Shown: in pieces, positions 1-8,666 of the stretch
Layout: the number at the start of each line of letters is the position of its first letter
Position numbering within the stretch: the first letter of the stretch is position 1
IMG/VR virus record: IMGVR_UViG_3300010885_037119
Coordinates: 1-28,224 of that record
From: a virus
Length of the DNA: 28,224 nt
Strand: one strand, 5' to 3'
Position numbers and translations under genes: made by a program
The notes under the pieces: generated by a model
What the model was told of the DNA's origin: nothing
What the model saw: the letters and a program-made list of their open reading frames with translations, nothing else
The model's database searches: none

Positions 1-3000
1 ACCGGTTAGTGTAATAGTTTTTGGGCTAGGACTGTTATCAACAAAAGTACTAGATTGGCAAGTCAATAACGAAACATTTGCCGCAGTACATCCCTGACTA
101 CTTGTTGTCAATGGGGAAGTTGATGGAGTAAATATTGTCGTTCCAACTGCTGTACTAGAAGTTTGATATCCAGTAGGCACAGATCCTTTTACTATACGAA
201 CATTGCTTAAAAATGCAGGACCAGCAGAGTATGGGAGATAAAGAACCCCAGCATTTGCCCAGTTAGTTGCATCTGTTCCAATTGCCTTAAGAACGCCATT
301 TACAAATATTCTTGTATCATTAGAAGCTGTGGACTGCCTTGTAACCAATACATGAGTCCATAGATTGGCTGTTATAGCTGAAGTCGCAGTTACAAGACTA
401 CTACCAGCTCTTGGGCTTAATACGATTGTTCCAGCTGTTGAAATATTAAAATCAAATTCACCGGTACTTCCTAATAAAAAGTCACCAGCATTTGTTAGAG
501 TTGTATTAACCCAAAATTCAACAGAATACGGACTGGTACTAAATGCAACTATTGCTTGTGTTCCGTTAAATTGCAGATAAGCACTTGTTGCTGGGAAATA
601 ATTACTCCAAGAATAGCTAGGTGCAAATGGACTCAATGGTACCGCATTGACTCCACCGTTATTGGTCAATGCATAATTGGCCACACTGTTGTCTACCAAA
701 GTGTTATTCTGGCAAGTCAACAATATAGTGCCAGAAATCGCTGTCAATGGAGCAGTACTTGGTGTAAAGTTGGTGGTATATAATGCGGCACCACTAACTA
801 CGCGTAAATTGGAGATGTAACCAGTAAACCCACCGTTGCTAGCAGTATCTCTACCAATGAATACACTTTGAGCGGTGGCCTGTGTTCCAGAGCTAGTTCC
901 TGTAGCTACACTTACACCGTTGACATATAAAGTAACTGTACTTCCGCTTCTTACTATTGCAAGATGAGCCCAAGTGTTTAATGGTATATTTGTGGTTGCA
1001 CTACTGTACGTAATTACTGCTACGTTACTACTATCATAAAAATTAATGACACCACTAGTATTATATGTAAGGAAAAATCCAGTAGACGCGACACCAACGT
1101 TCTGCGTTCCAATTAATACCAATGAATTCGGGTATGACCCAGAAGATGAATTGCTCTGTCTGTAATGCCACATCTCAATCGTATAAGTTGTGCCAATTGC
1201 AAAACCCGAACTACTAGCAACCGTTAAGTTAGAACTACCATTAAAGTAATTACTCCATCCTGAAGAAGAGAAAGGAACGTTAAATGGATTGGTTTGGTTA
1301 CTGACCTGAGCGTTGCCCACGGTGACCAAGTTGTTGTTACTGACTTGATCATAGATAGCCGCATCGGTACCAGATAACAACAACTGTGTGTTGGTTACTG
1401 GGGTCAATGGCGCTGAACTTGGTGTAAAGTTGGTGGTATAAACTGCTGTGCCGTTAACAAATCTAAAGTTAGAAATATGTCCAACAAATCCACGACTTGC
1501 CGTAATCTGTCCACCAATATATGCAGTAGCGGTTAGTGCGTTGGCAGCACCAGCGTTAGAACTTGGAGTTCCACTGGCAACACCATTAATATAGATCTGA
1601 GTAGAACTACCATTTTTTACAACAGCTATATGTGTCCATGCGTATGGGGGCACAGCAGAAGCAGCCGAACTAGTAGATACTGCTGTACTTCCAGTATACC
1701 AAGCTGCGGTTACTGCTCCAGTGGAGCCAATACTAATTTCTAGTTCCGTTGTTGCACTAGTTGTACTACTTGCACGATCATAGATAAAGTTATATGTTCC
1801 AAGTGCCTGTGTTGGATATACCCAGCATTCCATGGTCCAGCTATTACTTCCAATATTAAGAGCCGTGTTTGATGGGATAGTTAGATAATCGGTTTGACCA
1901 GCGGTCAAGAATGCCATACTATTACCCACAGCTTGATAAGTGTTTGAACTACCAGTTACAGCATTGGTAAATGGAGACACCAATGGGTTGATCTTAGGTG
2001 ATCCATTTTGAGTAATAGCAAATGCATTGGTGCTGTTATCCACAATACCAGATTGACAGGTCAGTAAAGATGTACCTGAAATAGCGGTCAACGGTGCTGT
2101 ACTTGGTGTAAAGGTGGTGGTGTATACAACCGATTGGGCAATTCTAAAATTACTAATATACCCAGGGAAATATGCACTTGTTTGGTTTAACGTATTTGCA
2201 ATAGTCAATGGGTTAAGAGTTGTAGCAGAATACGACCAACTTGATAACGCAGTTCCGGCTGTACTTAATGATTGAGATACACCATTTACATAAATTACGG
2301 CAACTTTTGTAGAAGAATTAAAAGTAATCGCAACGTGATTCCACTGATTGGTGGTAATAGCTGCTGCCGTTGTATAAACAACTGCATACTGACCAGAAGT
2401 TCCATTATAAAAGCCTAGTTGCAAGTCATTTGCATGGTATTGTCCAATACCTATTTGCATTCCACTTGCAGTACTAGCAGAATCAGTGGCACAAAGTACA
2501 ACGTTACCCACTGGCACACTTGCTGTTGGGTATAGCCATGCTTCTATAGTCCAGCTTGTAAGACCATTGTTTAAGAAGTTCCAGTTTGATGCAGTACCAA
2601 CACTCAAGTAATCCGTACTACCATTGAAATACACACTTCCAGTATAGGGGGTAAAGGTATATCCATAAAGACTGGTAAATGGTGACATTGTAGGCACAGG
2701 TTTAGCAGCGTTATTGGTGATAGCAAAATTGTTGGTACTGTTGTCTACAAAAGTTGGACTTTGGCAGGTCAGCAATGCTGTATTGGTAATAGCTGTCAAT
2801 GGTGCAGTACTTGGTACAAAGTTACTAGTATAGACTGCTGTACCAATAACCTGACGGAAGTTAGTGATATAACCAGTTAAATATTGACCTACTGTAGTTC
2901 CCGACTGATATCCTGCTCCAATTTGCGTAACCATACTAGTATTTGAGTTTACTGCTGCTGACCCCATGTTAACAGAAGTACCTGCTATGCCATTCAAATA

Positions 3001-4818
3001 AAGAGTAAGACTTGTGCCATTTCTAACAAGAGCAATGTGATACCATTGATTAATTGTTACGTTAAAAGGACTAAAAACTTGATTTACAGATGGAGTAAAT
3101 GCCACACCATAAATTTGTCCAGATGTTTGTATAATTATGTTTTGTGCTGTATTTGAACCCGCACCCGTTGAGTTACATTGAGTGATGGACTGCTGTGCTG
3201 CCAAACTTGTCACATAAAACCAACATTCAATTGTAAAGTTACTGGCGTTAAACATTAAATTGGAACTATATGGAACAGTTAGTACCGATGAACTACCATT
3301 AAAATACGCACTACTATACCCAGTAGTACCAGACAATTTTGCATTGGATGTACCCGTTGCAGTCACTGGATTAAATGGTGAAAATGGTTGAACTGATGTT
3401 GGACTAACAGGGGTGATTGCAACGTTATTGGTACTGTTGTCTTTAAAGCTAGGGGACTGGCAAGTCAATATCACTGTGTTGGTAATAGCTGTCAATGGCG
3501 AAGTGGGAACAGTAATAGTGCTATTATTAACACCATAAACATCAGTACCAACTACATAACGGAAATTACTTATGTAACCAGACGTATAGTATCCGTTAGT
3601 GGGATGGCTTCCAATTAAAAAACCACCTGTCTTGGTTCCAATAGAGGTTGTGGTACCAGTAAGAGTAAACACCTTAACTCCGTTTAACCACACAGCCCAA
3701 TTTCCACCAGAACGCCCAAACGCTATATGGTTCCATGCGTTTATCGTTGGAACACCAGTAGTTTGAACACTATTAATAATATTCCAAGCGCTAGTACCAT
3801 TTCCTACCAAAACCCCAATCGTGTTGGCCGCTGTAGAAGCGTAATCAAGAGAAATCCAGAGATCGGTAGTGCCACCAAAAAACCACTGGTGTACTGCGCC
3901 AACAGTTGGATACCAAAAAAACTCTATTGTAAATGGATTTGCACCAGGTTCTTGATTGGCATTATATGGCATTGTGATCTTAGATGTACTACCATTAAAA
4001 TAATTACTCCATCCAGTCTGACTGAATGGACTAAATGTACCCTGTGTGGGTGTACCACTCACAGTCACAGGAAAGTTGTTGATAGATGAATCAATAAATG
4101 TACTGGTGTTGCCAGATACTGTGTTGGTACCTGTACCAGCCACCAACAAACTCACCAAGTTTAAATAATCATCACTAGGTGTCACTGTGGCTGCTGTGGT
4201 AGTACCAGAACCGGAACCAGTTCCAGTAGCACTGATATTGACCAACCAGCTGGTGCTGGTGACTTTCAATGCAGTGGCTACACCATACTGTGCCAATGAT
4301 ATTGTACTAGTAGAAGTAGCAGTGGTACCACTTTGAACCATGGTGTCAGAAGCAATGGCAATAGTAGTTGCACCAGAAGCCATGTTGATAAAGTTAACAG
4401 TAGTACCAACAGCAAATGGCACAGTGGCATTGGCTGGAATTGTATATGTCACACCAGATCCACTGGCATTATAAATGTTCTTGCCAGCATCACCAGCCAC
4501 CAATGTATAACTAGTTGATTGAACGTTTTGTAACACATTCATATAACCGATACTGTTGGTACCATCTGCAGTAGAACCAGTCAACTTAACTGACATCTGT
4601 CCCGCAACGTTTAATGCACCACCCACTCCCAAGCCGCCAGCTACAATCGCTGCACCTGTGTTGGTAGAAGTAGCTGTTGTAACACCACCAACAGTAATTG
4701 AACTAGCAGTGAATACCGCTTGAAGACGAGTCCAAGTATTGGTACTGGTGCTGTATTGATAGGTAATGGAGTTAACAACTGAAATTTGTTTATCGACTGG
4801 TGAGCTAGGAAATGACAT
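1..4818 (-). CDS. Giant LamG-repeat tail fibre/adhesin (partial, C-terminus off window)
   Basis: The minus-strand frame is open from ATG at 4818 through base 1, giving 1606 codons with no stop seen, so the C-terminus lies outside the window. Residues ~1-215 form an N-terminal module (starting MSFPSSP) closely related to the 198-aa protein at 7929-8525. From about residue 245 there are six complete concanavalin/LamG-type jellyroll units of ~200 residues and the start of a seventh. Recurrent landmarks are FNGS, FTIE-x-W, the NG turn, YI(S/T)NFR-x-V-x-GT-x-Y and LTAITNT-x-LLTCQS. LamG folds commonly bind glycans, so a receptor-binding role on the virion is inferred. An SD-like AAGGA precedes the start and an ACTAAATA late-promoter-like octamer lies 77 nt upstream. 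Tail-fibre assignment is fairly sure; the ligand is unknown. Confidence 0.85.
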   Translation of the reverse strand, partial: MSFPSSPVDKQISVVNSITYQYSTSTNTWTRLQAVFTASSITVGGVTTATSTNTGAAIVAGGLGVGGALNVAGQMSVKLTGSTADGTNSIGYMNVLQNVQSTSYTLVAGDAGKNIYNASGSGVTYTIPANATVPFAVGTTVNFINMASGATTIAIASDTMVQSGTTATSTSTISLAQYGVATALKVTSTSWLVNISATGTGSGSGTTTAATVTPSDDYLNLVSLLVAGTGTNTVSGNTSTFIDSSINNFPVTVSGTPTQGTFSPFSQTGWSNYFNGSTSKITMPYNANQEPGANPFTIEFFWYPTVGAVHQWFFGGTTDLWISLDYASTAANTIGVLVGNGTSAWNIINSVQTTGVPTINAWNHIAFGRSGGNWAVWLNGVKVFTLTGTTTSIGTKTGGFLIGSHPTNGYYTSGYISNFRYVVGTDVYGVNNSTITVPTSPLTAITNTVILTCQSPSFKDNSTNNVAITPVSPTSVQPFSPFNPVTATGTSNAKLSGTTGYSSAYFNGSSSVLTVPYSSNLMFNASNFTIECWFYVTSLAAQQSITQCNSTGAGSNTAQNIIIQTSGQIYGVAFTPSVNQVFSPFNVTINQWYHIALVRNGTSLTLYLNGIAGTSVNMGSAAVNSNTSMVTQIGAGYQSGTTVGQYLTGYITNFRQVIGTAVYTSNFVPSTAPLTAITNTALLTCQSPTFVDNSTNNFAITNNAAKPVPTMSPFTSLYGYTFTPYTGSVYFNGSTDYLSVGTASNWNFLNNGLTSWTIEAWLYPTASVPVGNVVLCATDSASTASGMQIGIGQYHANDLQLGFYNGTSGQYAVVYTTAAAITTNQWNHVAITFNSSTKVAVIYVNGVSQSLSTAGTALSSWSYSATTLNPLTIANTLNQTSAYFPGYISNFRIAQSVVYTTTFTPSTAPLTAISGTSLLTCQSGIVDNSTNAFAITQNGSPKINPLVSPFTNAVTGSSNTYQAVGNSMAFLTAGQTDYLTIPSNTALNIGSNSWTMECWVYPTQALGTYNFIYDRASSTTSATTELEISIGSTGAVTAAWYTGSTAVSTSSAASAVPPYAWTHIAVVKNGSSTQIYINGVASGTPSSNAGAANALTATAYIGGQITASRGFVGHISNFRFVNGTAVYTTNFTPSSAPLTPVTNTQLLLSGTDAAIYDQVSNNNLVTVGNAQVSNQTNPFNVPFSSSGWSNYFNGSSNLTVASSSGFAIGTTYTIEMWHYRQSNSSSGSYPNSLVLIGTQNVGVASTGFFLTYNTSGVINFYDSSNVAVITYSSATTNIPLNTWAHLAIVRSGSTVTLYVNGVSVATGTSSGTQATAQSVFIGRDTASNGGFTGYISNLRVVSGAALYTTNFTPSTAPLTAISGTILLTCQNNTLVDNSVANYALTNNGGVNAVPLSPFAPSYSWSNYFPATSAYLQFNGTQAIVAFSTSPYSVEFWVNTTLTNAGDFLLGSTGEFDFNISTAGTIVLSPRAGSSLVTATSAITANLWTHVLVTRQSTASNDTRIFVNGVLKAIGTDATNWANAGVLYLPYSAGPAFLSNVRIVKGSVPTGYQTSSTAVGTTIFTPSTSPLTTSSQGCTAANVSLLTCQSSTFVDNSPSPKTITLTG
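50..4150 (-). repeat. LamG-unit repeats within the giant fibre
   Basis: The unit-end anchor (TCQS or equivalent followed by D-x-S-x-N-x-x-x-(I/V)T) recurs near forward positions 60, 710, 1370, 2055, 2760, 3460 and 4130, a period of about 650-700 bp. Short blocks such as ctggcaagtcaa and atagctgtcaatgg are nearly identical between units. The unit anchored near 1370 is diverged: LLLSGTD replaces LLTCQS and QVSNNN replaces the usual DNSTNN. Confidence 0.8.
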
Positions 4819-4894
4819 GGTTTCTTTGATCCTTTTTTATTATGTAAGTTCTGTTTTTGTTGCTGCGATTTCGCTGCTACTAATTTGTTATTAC

Positions 4895-4902
4895 TATTTA
4901 GT
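4895..4902 (-). promoter_or_regulatory. Late-promoter-like octamer ACTAAATA
   Basis: Matches the TAAATA core of the T4 gp55-type late promoter and lies 77 nt upstream of the LamG fibre start, in a gap between genes and downstream of the preceding terminator. There is no -35 element, as expected for this promoter class. Confidence 0.45.
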
Positions 4903-4960
4903 CTGGCTGAAAAAAACCCAGATTAAACATAGCAAAATCTGCGTGTGGTGGACGGGCTGA

Positions 4961-5013
4961 AAAACAACACGGGGGTCCTATAGCCAAAATTGACCAAGAG
5001 CCCCCGCGTGTGT
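4961..5013 (-). terminator. Intrinsic terminator after the 132-aa gene
   Basis: ACAC-GGGGG (4967-4975) pairs with CCCCC-GC-GTGT (5001-5011) with a two-base bulge. In minus-strand sense the hairpin is followed by GTTGTTTTTC, a U-rich tract. It lies just past the stop at 5034 and separates that gene from the LamG fibre transcript. Confidence 0.7.
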
Positions 5014-5033
5014 TACCGAATCTGTCTGAGTTG

Positions 5034-5432
5034 TTATTCCGCAGGAGTCGTATCTACCCAAGATTTGGTATCTTCATCCCATGAATACATTTTTCCATCG
5101 GTGGGCATAGCCACTGGTGCAGTCCATGTCCAACTAGGAGCAGAAATTGTCCAGCTTGGATAAGGCTGTGGGCCATAAAATACATCATTGGTGGCATCAT
5201 AGGTATATCCCAATCCAGCATAGTTGCCACGGAATGGTGTACCACCATTATTGTGCTCACCGGCCATGGTATTGTAACTGGTTTTTTTCCATGTACCGCC
5301 AAATAGGCGTTGACAAAAAGCCACTCCAATACTCTCCATTTCAACGCCATTGGCGTCACAGGTATCGCTGTCACCAACTACGATAACTTGAATTACTTTA
5401 TTGTTTTCATCTAATTGTGCATAATGTGCCAT
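5034..5432 (-). CDS. Conserved aquatic-phage protein, possible fibre-associated/assembly protein
   Basis: 132 aa starting MAHYAQLDENNKVIQVIVV, with a central FC-x-x-LFGGTWKKTSYN block, GYTYD and PQPYPSW motifs, and a C-terminus of the form P-DGK-x-Y-x-WDE-x-T-x-SWV. From memory, proteins of this pattern are very common beside tail-fibre genes of marine T4-like phages, but their biochemical role is not established. The W/Y-rich YSWDEDTKSWV end recalls tail-fibre assembly proteins, which is only a suggestion. The start is well supported: CAGGAG lies 7 nt before ATG, and a late-promoter-like AATAAATA sits 36 nt upstream. An intrinsic terminator follows, so it is probably a single-gene late transcript. 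Confidence 0.8.
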   Translation of the reverse strand: MAHYAQLDENNKVIQVIVVGDSDTCDANGVEMESIGVAFCQRLFGGTWKKTSYNTMAGEHNNGGTPFRGNYAGLGYTYDATNDVFYGPQPYPSWTISAPSWTWTAPVAMPTDGKMYSWDEDTKSWVDTTPAE

Positions 5433-5467
5433 GTCAAAAACTCCTGAATTAATTGTTTGATGCCTGT

Positions 5468-5475
5468 TATTTATT
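5468..5475 (-). promoter_or_regulatory. Late-promoter-like octamer AATAAATA
   Basis: Lies in the 65-nt gap before the 132-aa gene, 36 nt upstream of its ATG. This fits a T4-type late promoter with a short leader carrying the CAGGAG ribosome site. Confidence 0.55.
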
Positions 5476-5497
5476 ATAATTTTGATCTACTGTGGTA

Positions 5498-6097
5498 TTA
5501 AAGGTGTAATCCTGTTAATTCCTGATCATCCCCAATATCACCTTTTAACCAAGTGTTAAAAGAAATGCTTATCCTTGTTTCTGCTGCTTCCACCGGTTGT
5601 ACCATATGGGTCAATGACGATGGAAACAGGATTAATTGCCCTGTTGTTGCTGGTAACCACCAAGACTCTGAATTATACAAATTCCATTCCTTGGGTGGTA
5701 ACTTAATTTGTCTGTAATTATCCTGATAAAAATATATTCTATCTAGATCCGGGGTAGTTTTTACATAAAATACACCCGAAATAAAACTGTTGGGATGTGC
5801 ATGTTTATGATGATACTGCCCCTGCTCTGTATAGTTGGCCCAAGATTGTGTAATATACGGCGTTACTTGATTCTTTGGATTGTATATTTCATGGAAATAT
5901 TCCAACACAGATTGATTACAGAATTCGGCAATTCTGGCTAACTCTAGATGATCAAATAAATTATGATCAGTGCTAGTGGCATTGCCATCATTGCCTCTGG
6001 TTGGTTGACTTGTTATAAAATCTAACTCATCCTGTGTTAAATCTGAACCAAACTCAAAAAAACTCACTGCTGTGGGGAAAAGATTATGTGTGATCAT
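5498..6097 (-). CDS. 2OG-Fe(II) oxygenase (2OG-FeII_Oxy_5 type)
   Basis: 199 aa. The double-stranded beta-helix signature is visible: H99-x-H101 followed by PNSFISGVFYV supplies the proximal metal ligands in the style of the TIGR02466/2OG-FeII_Oxy_5 family. GQLILFPSSLTHMV supplies distal ligand H164, and R175 in TRISISFN is the likely 2-oxoglutarate-binding residue. These enzymes use Fe(II), O2 and 2-oxoglutarate, usually to hydroxylate; the substrate here is unknown. The start overlaps the stop of the 86-aa gene upstream (ATGA at 6094-6097), implying translational coupling. It is one of three such oxygenases in the window, all in the tail-fibre region. Family assignment is confident; a role in modifying fibre protein or host surface is inference. 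Confidence 0.88.
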   Translation of the reverse strand: MITHNLFPTAVSFFEFGSDLTQDELDFITSQPTRGNDGNATSTDHNLFDHLELARIAEFCNQSVLEYFHEIYNPKNQVTPYITQSWANYTEQGQYHHKHAHPNSFISGVFYVKTTPDLDRIYFYQDNYRQIKLPPKEWNLYNSESWWLPATTGQLILFPSSLTHMVQPVEAAETRISISFNTWLKGDIGDDQELTGLHL

Positions 6098-6354
6098 GCC
6101 GTAGCACTCTCAAAATCCTGTTCCCCCGTTTTCATGCTGGCCAGTTGCTCAGGTGTCCACATGGTGGGAATACTATCTTCAAAATCTTTGAGTTTTTTCA
6201 TAACATCATAGACTTCTTCCACACTGGGCACTGGCCTTGGATCATCCCATTTTGTAAATGCTGTGCCATTAAATTCCCACTTGGCACCCGGACGCAATAA
6301 TTCAATTGCTACATTAACACCTACTAATTTGTAAATTTTCCGATCATCTACCAC
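6094..6354 (-). CDS. Small phage protein, unknown function
   Basis: 86 aa from a GTG start at 6354. The start is supported by AGGTGA five bases upstream and by the absence of a better ATG. The protein has an ELLRPGAKWEF segment, a WDDPRP turn, a predicted helical middle (EEVYDVMKKLKDFED) and IPTMWTPEQLASM near the C-terminus. I recall this pattern from small genes next to collagen-like fibres in aquatic T4-like phages, where they are annotated hypothetical. It follows the glycine-rich adhesin by 21 nt and overlaps the 2OG oxygenase start by 4 nt, so the three are probably co-transcribed. A structural or fibre-chaperone role would fit the position but nothing in the sequence proves it. Confidence 0.75.
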   Translation of the reverse strand: MVDDRKIYKLVGVNVAIELLRPGAKWEFNGTAFTKWDDPRPVPSVEEVYDVMKKLKDFEDSIPTMWTPEQLASMKTGEQDFESATA

Positions 6355-6375
6355 TATATCACCTATATATCTATG

Positions 6376-7932
6376 TTACTGGTTAAATTTAATGATTACA
6401 ATACCTGAACCACCTGAACTGCCGGAAGCAGAACTACCTCCTCCTCCTCCGCCACCGGTATTAGCGATTCCGGAAGCACCACTCGCAGAGGTACCTCCCT
6501 GTCCACCACCACCTGAACCACCGCTTCCTCCACCAGTTGAAACTGAACCACCACCGCCACCAGCATAGGTAACTGAAGAACCAGTAATGCTAGTAGTCAA
6601 TCCATTACCACCATTTTGTGCAGAAGCCGCGGCACCACCGCCTCCTCCACCGCCATTATAACTTGACTGAACACCAGCAGCACCGTTATTACCCTGTGGT
6701 GGATAAACCGAAGGAGTATTACCTGTTCCGCCTGCATAGGCTGCACTTCCTGTTCCAGCACCGCCACCACCGGAACCTCCATTTCCACCTACTGCAATCG
6801 AACCACCGTAACCACCACCCGTTGCGGTTATAGTAGAAAAAACAGAACTAGATCCCTGTGAGCCACTAGTTGCGGGTGTTTGTGCTCCCCCAGATCCACC
6901 GGCTCCAACAGTAACAGTGTAAGTAGCGCCCGGTGTTAATGGTAGACTATTTCCAAATATTACGCCACCGGCTCCGGCACCTCCACCTCCACCTCCACCT
7001 CCGCCACCACCACCACCTACTACCAAGTATTGACATGAAGTCACGCCGGTGGGCACAGTGAAAGAATTTGAAGATGTGAAAACTAATAAGCTTTGGTTGC
7101 CAGCATTTAGAGTGTAAGACAAGATGACTATACCGGAGCCGCCTGTACCGCCTGTTCCACCGTTGACCGTACCACCTCCACCTCCACCAGTGTTTGTGGT
7201 TCCTGCCGTTCCCGAAGTACTTCCGGAACCAGCTCCTCCACCACCTGATCCACCTGATCCAGCAGTTCCACCACCATAAATACCGCCACCGCCGCCGCCT
7301 GCATAGGTCACACTAGCGCCAGATATGCTAGATGCTAATCCTGGTCCACCGGCGCCACTAACTGATGCGCCCGATGCGTTTAATCCCACTCCACCCGCAC
7401 CTCCTCCACCGCCTGATGGGTAAGGACTTGCAACAAATCCACCTTGTGTTCCGCCGTTATTTCCTTGTGAGGGAACAGTTGCTGGAACGTTTCCAAATCC
7501 ATTCGTAACAGTGCCGTTAGCTGAACCAGCACCACCGCCACTTCCGCCAGATCCTGCATTTGATGTAGTATCGTTACCACCATTACCGCCGCCCGCTGCA
7601 ACAATGGTACTAAATGAAGAACTACCACCTACTTTTGCTGGCGTAGCCACATTACTTGTACCCGCAGTACCTCCTGCGCCAACAATGATGGTATAGGTTT
7701 GTCCTGCAGTAACGGGAAAACTAGATCCTGTTAAAAAACCTCCAGCTCCCCCACCTCCTGATGCACCGCCTCCACCACCACCAACTACCAAGTAGTTAAC
7801 TGAAGTTACACCGGCTGGAGCAGTCCAATATACGCTAGAAGTAAATGTTTGAATAACTGTACCACCAGTGCTACCAGTGCTACCAGTTCCACTAGAAAAT
7901 GCTGACAACAGAATTTGAGAAATTCCACTCAT
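6376..7932 (-). CDS. Two-domain glycine-rich (polyglycine) tail adhesin
   Basis: 518 aa. An upstream in-frame start at 7959 is possible, but ATG at 7932 makes an ATGA overlap with the previous gene's stop, so it is preferred. Two homologous ~250-residue domains begin near residues 27 and 282. Each opens with a beta-rich segment of the form VFTSS-x-x-(W/F)T-(A/V)P-x-GVTS-x-x-YLVVGGGGGG, passes through P-x-TAGQTYT-type strands and Gly/Ser loops, and ends in S(V)TYAGGGGG and GGSGIVI. This is the glycine-rich domain found in phage tail proteins. In Salmonella phage S16 gp38, comparable runs form a polyglycine-II sandwich that presents receptor-binding loops. A receptor-binding role is inferred. 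The opposite strand reads proline-rich only because Gly codons mirror Pro codons. Confidence 0.85.
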   Translation of the reverse strand: MSGISQILLSAFSSGTGSTGSTGGTVIQTFTSSVYWTAPAGVTSVNYLVVGGGGGGASGGGGAGGFLTGSSFPVTAGQTYTIIVGAGGTAGTSNVATPAKVGGSSSFSTIVAAGGGNGGNDTTSNAGSGGSGGGAGSANGTVTNGFGNVPATVPSQGNNGGTQGGFVASPYPSGGGGGAGGVGLNASGASVSGAGGPGLASSISGASVTYAGGGGGGIYGGGTAGSGGSGGGGAGSGSTSGTAGTTNTGGGGGGTVNGGTGGTGGSGIVILSYTLNAGNQSLLVFTSSNSFTVPTGVTSCQYLVVGGGGGGGGGGGGGAGAGGVIFGNSLPLTPGATYTVTVGAGGSGGAQTPATSGSQGSSSVFSTITATGGGYGGSIAVGGNGGSGGGGAGTGSAAYAGGTGNTPSVYPPQGNNGAAGVQSSYNGGGGGGGAAASAQNGGNGLTTSITGSSVTYAGGGGGSVSTGGGSGGSGGGGQGGTSASGASGIANTGGGGGGGSSASGSSGGSGIVIIKFNQ

Positions 7933-8525
7933 GACAATCCCGTCCCTGTAATCATCCAAGTAGTAGTGCCTGTCTTGATAGCTGTGGCAATACCATTTTG
8001 AGCCAATGTTCTAGATCCAGCTGAACCGCCGGGTGCCCATGTCAATGTATCTGATGAAATTGCAATGGTCACTGCAGCAGAGGCCATGTTGACAAATGCC
8101 ACAACCGTGCCCACTGCAAAAGCCACACTGGCGTTGGCAGGAATGGTGTATGTGGCTGCGGATGATCCACTGGCGTGGAAAATATGTTTGCCAGCATCAC
8201 TGAGCACCAATGTATAACTACTTGGCTGTGCGTTTTGTGGTGTGTTTAAGAAACCAACACTGTTGGTCCCGTCAACTGTGGAACCTGACAAGTTACCACT
8301 GACCTGACCACCCACATATAGATTTCCACCTATTCCAACACCACCAGCAACAATCAATGCGCCAGTAAGAGTTGAGTTAGATACTGCGGTGCCAGAAATC
8401 GTAAGTGTTGTGGCAGTCAATGCACCCTGAACACGAGTCCAAGCATTGGTACTGGTGCTGTATGAATAAATCGTATTATTGACAATTGCTGTCTGATTGT
8501 TTGTTGGTGAGCTAGGAAATGACAT
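7929..8525 (-). CDS. Stand-alone fibre N-terminal module protein
   Basis: 198 aa with the same N-terminal architecture as the LamG fibre: MSFPSSP, an NT-x-YSYSTSTNAWTRVQ segment, a TGALIVAGGVGIGGNLYVGG motif near residues 55-75, then DGTNSVGFLN and a YTIPANASVAFAVGT jellyroll-like part. In the LamG protein this module continues into the repeats. Here it stops and a separate glycine-rich adhesin gene follows with a 4-nt ATGA overlap. It is probably a virion-anchoring or trimerising module partnering with that adhesin. An AAGGACC ribosome site and an AATAAATA late-promoter-like octamer lie upstream. The role is inferred from module sharing and operon position. Confidence 0.8.
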   Translation of the reverse strand: MSFPSSPTNNQTAIVNNTIYSYSTSTNAWTRVQGALTATTLTISGTAVSNSTLTGALIVAGGVGIGGNLYVGGQVSGNLSGSTVDGTNSVGFLNTPQNAQPSSYTLVLSDAGKHIFHASGSSAATYTIPANASVAFAVGTVVAFVNMASAAVTIAISSDTLTWAPGGSAGSRTLAQNGIATAIKTGTTTWMITGTGLS

Positions 8526-8571
8526 AGTCTTTCTGGTCCTTTAATTTGGTATTTCTAGTTTTTGTTGCTAC

Positions 8572-8579
8572 TATTTATT
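8572..8579 (-). promoter_or_regulatory. Late-promoter-like octamer AATAAATA
   Basis: Located 47 nt upstream of the 198-aa gene and downstream of the 8605-8650 hairpin, so it would start a transcript carrying the module protein, the glycine-rich adhesin, the 86-aa protein and the 2OG oxygenase. Confidence 0.5.
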
Positions 8580-8604
8580 TTTTCTTATCCCGTTTTTTTG
8601 CTAT

Positions 8605-8650
8605 TTCCCAATCACACAATTATTATAACATTTTTATGTGTGATTGGGAA
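8605..8650. terminator. Perfect 14-bp stem-loop between fibre genes
   Basis: TTCCCAATCACACA (8605-8618) and its exact reverse complement (8637-8650) enclose an 18-nt AT-rich loop. In the plus direction GTTTTTT follows directly. In the minus direction, the direction of the flanking genes, the hairpin is followed by an A-rich stretch, not a U-tract. It separates the collagen-like fibre from the next transcript and may stop or protect transcripts, but it is not a textbook terminator for the minus strand. Confidence 0.6.
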
Positions 8651-8666
8651 GTTTTTTACATCATAA

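Noticed and set aside
4766-4960. Plus-strand ORF with a hydrophobic, membrane-like segment
   Set aside because: It overlaps the start and promoter of the LamG fibre, lacks a ribosome site, and lies in AT-rich regulatory DNA.
7933-7959. A 9-residue N-terminal extension of the glycine-rich adhesin
   Set aside because: It would lie within the preceding gene. The ATG at 7932 forms an ATGA junction, which is the rule in this genome.
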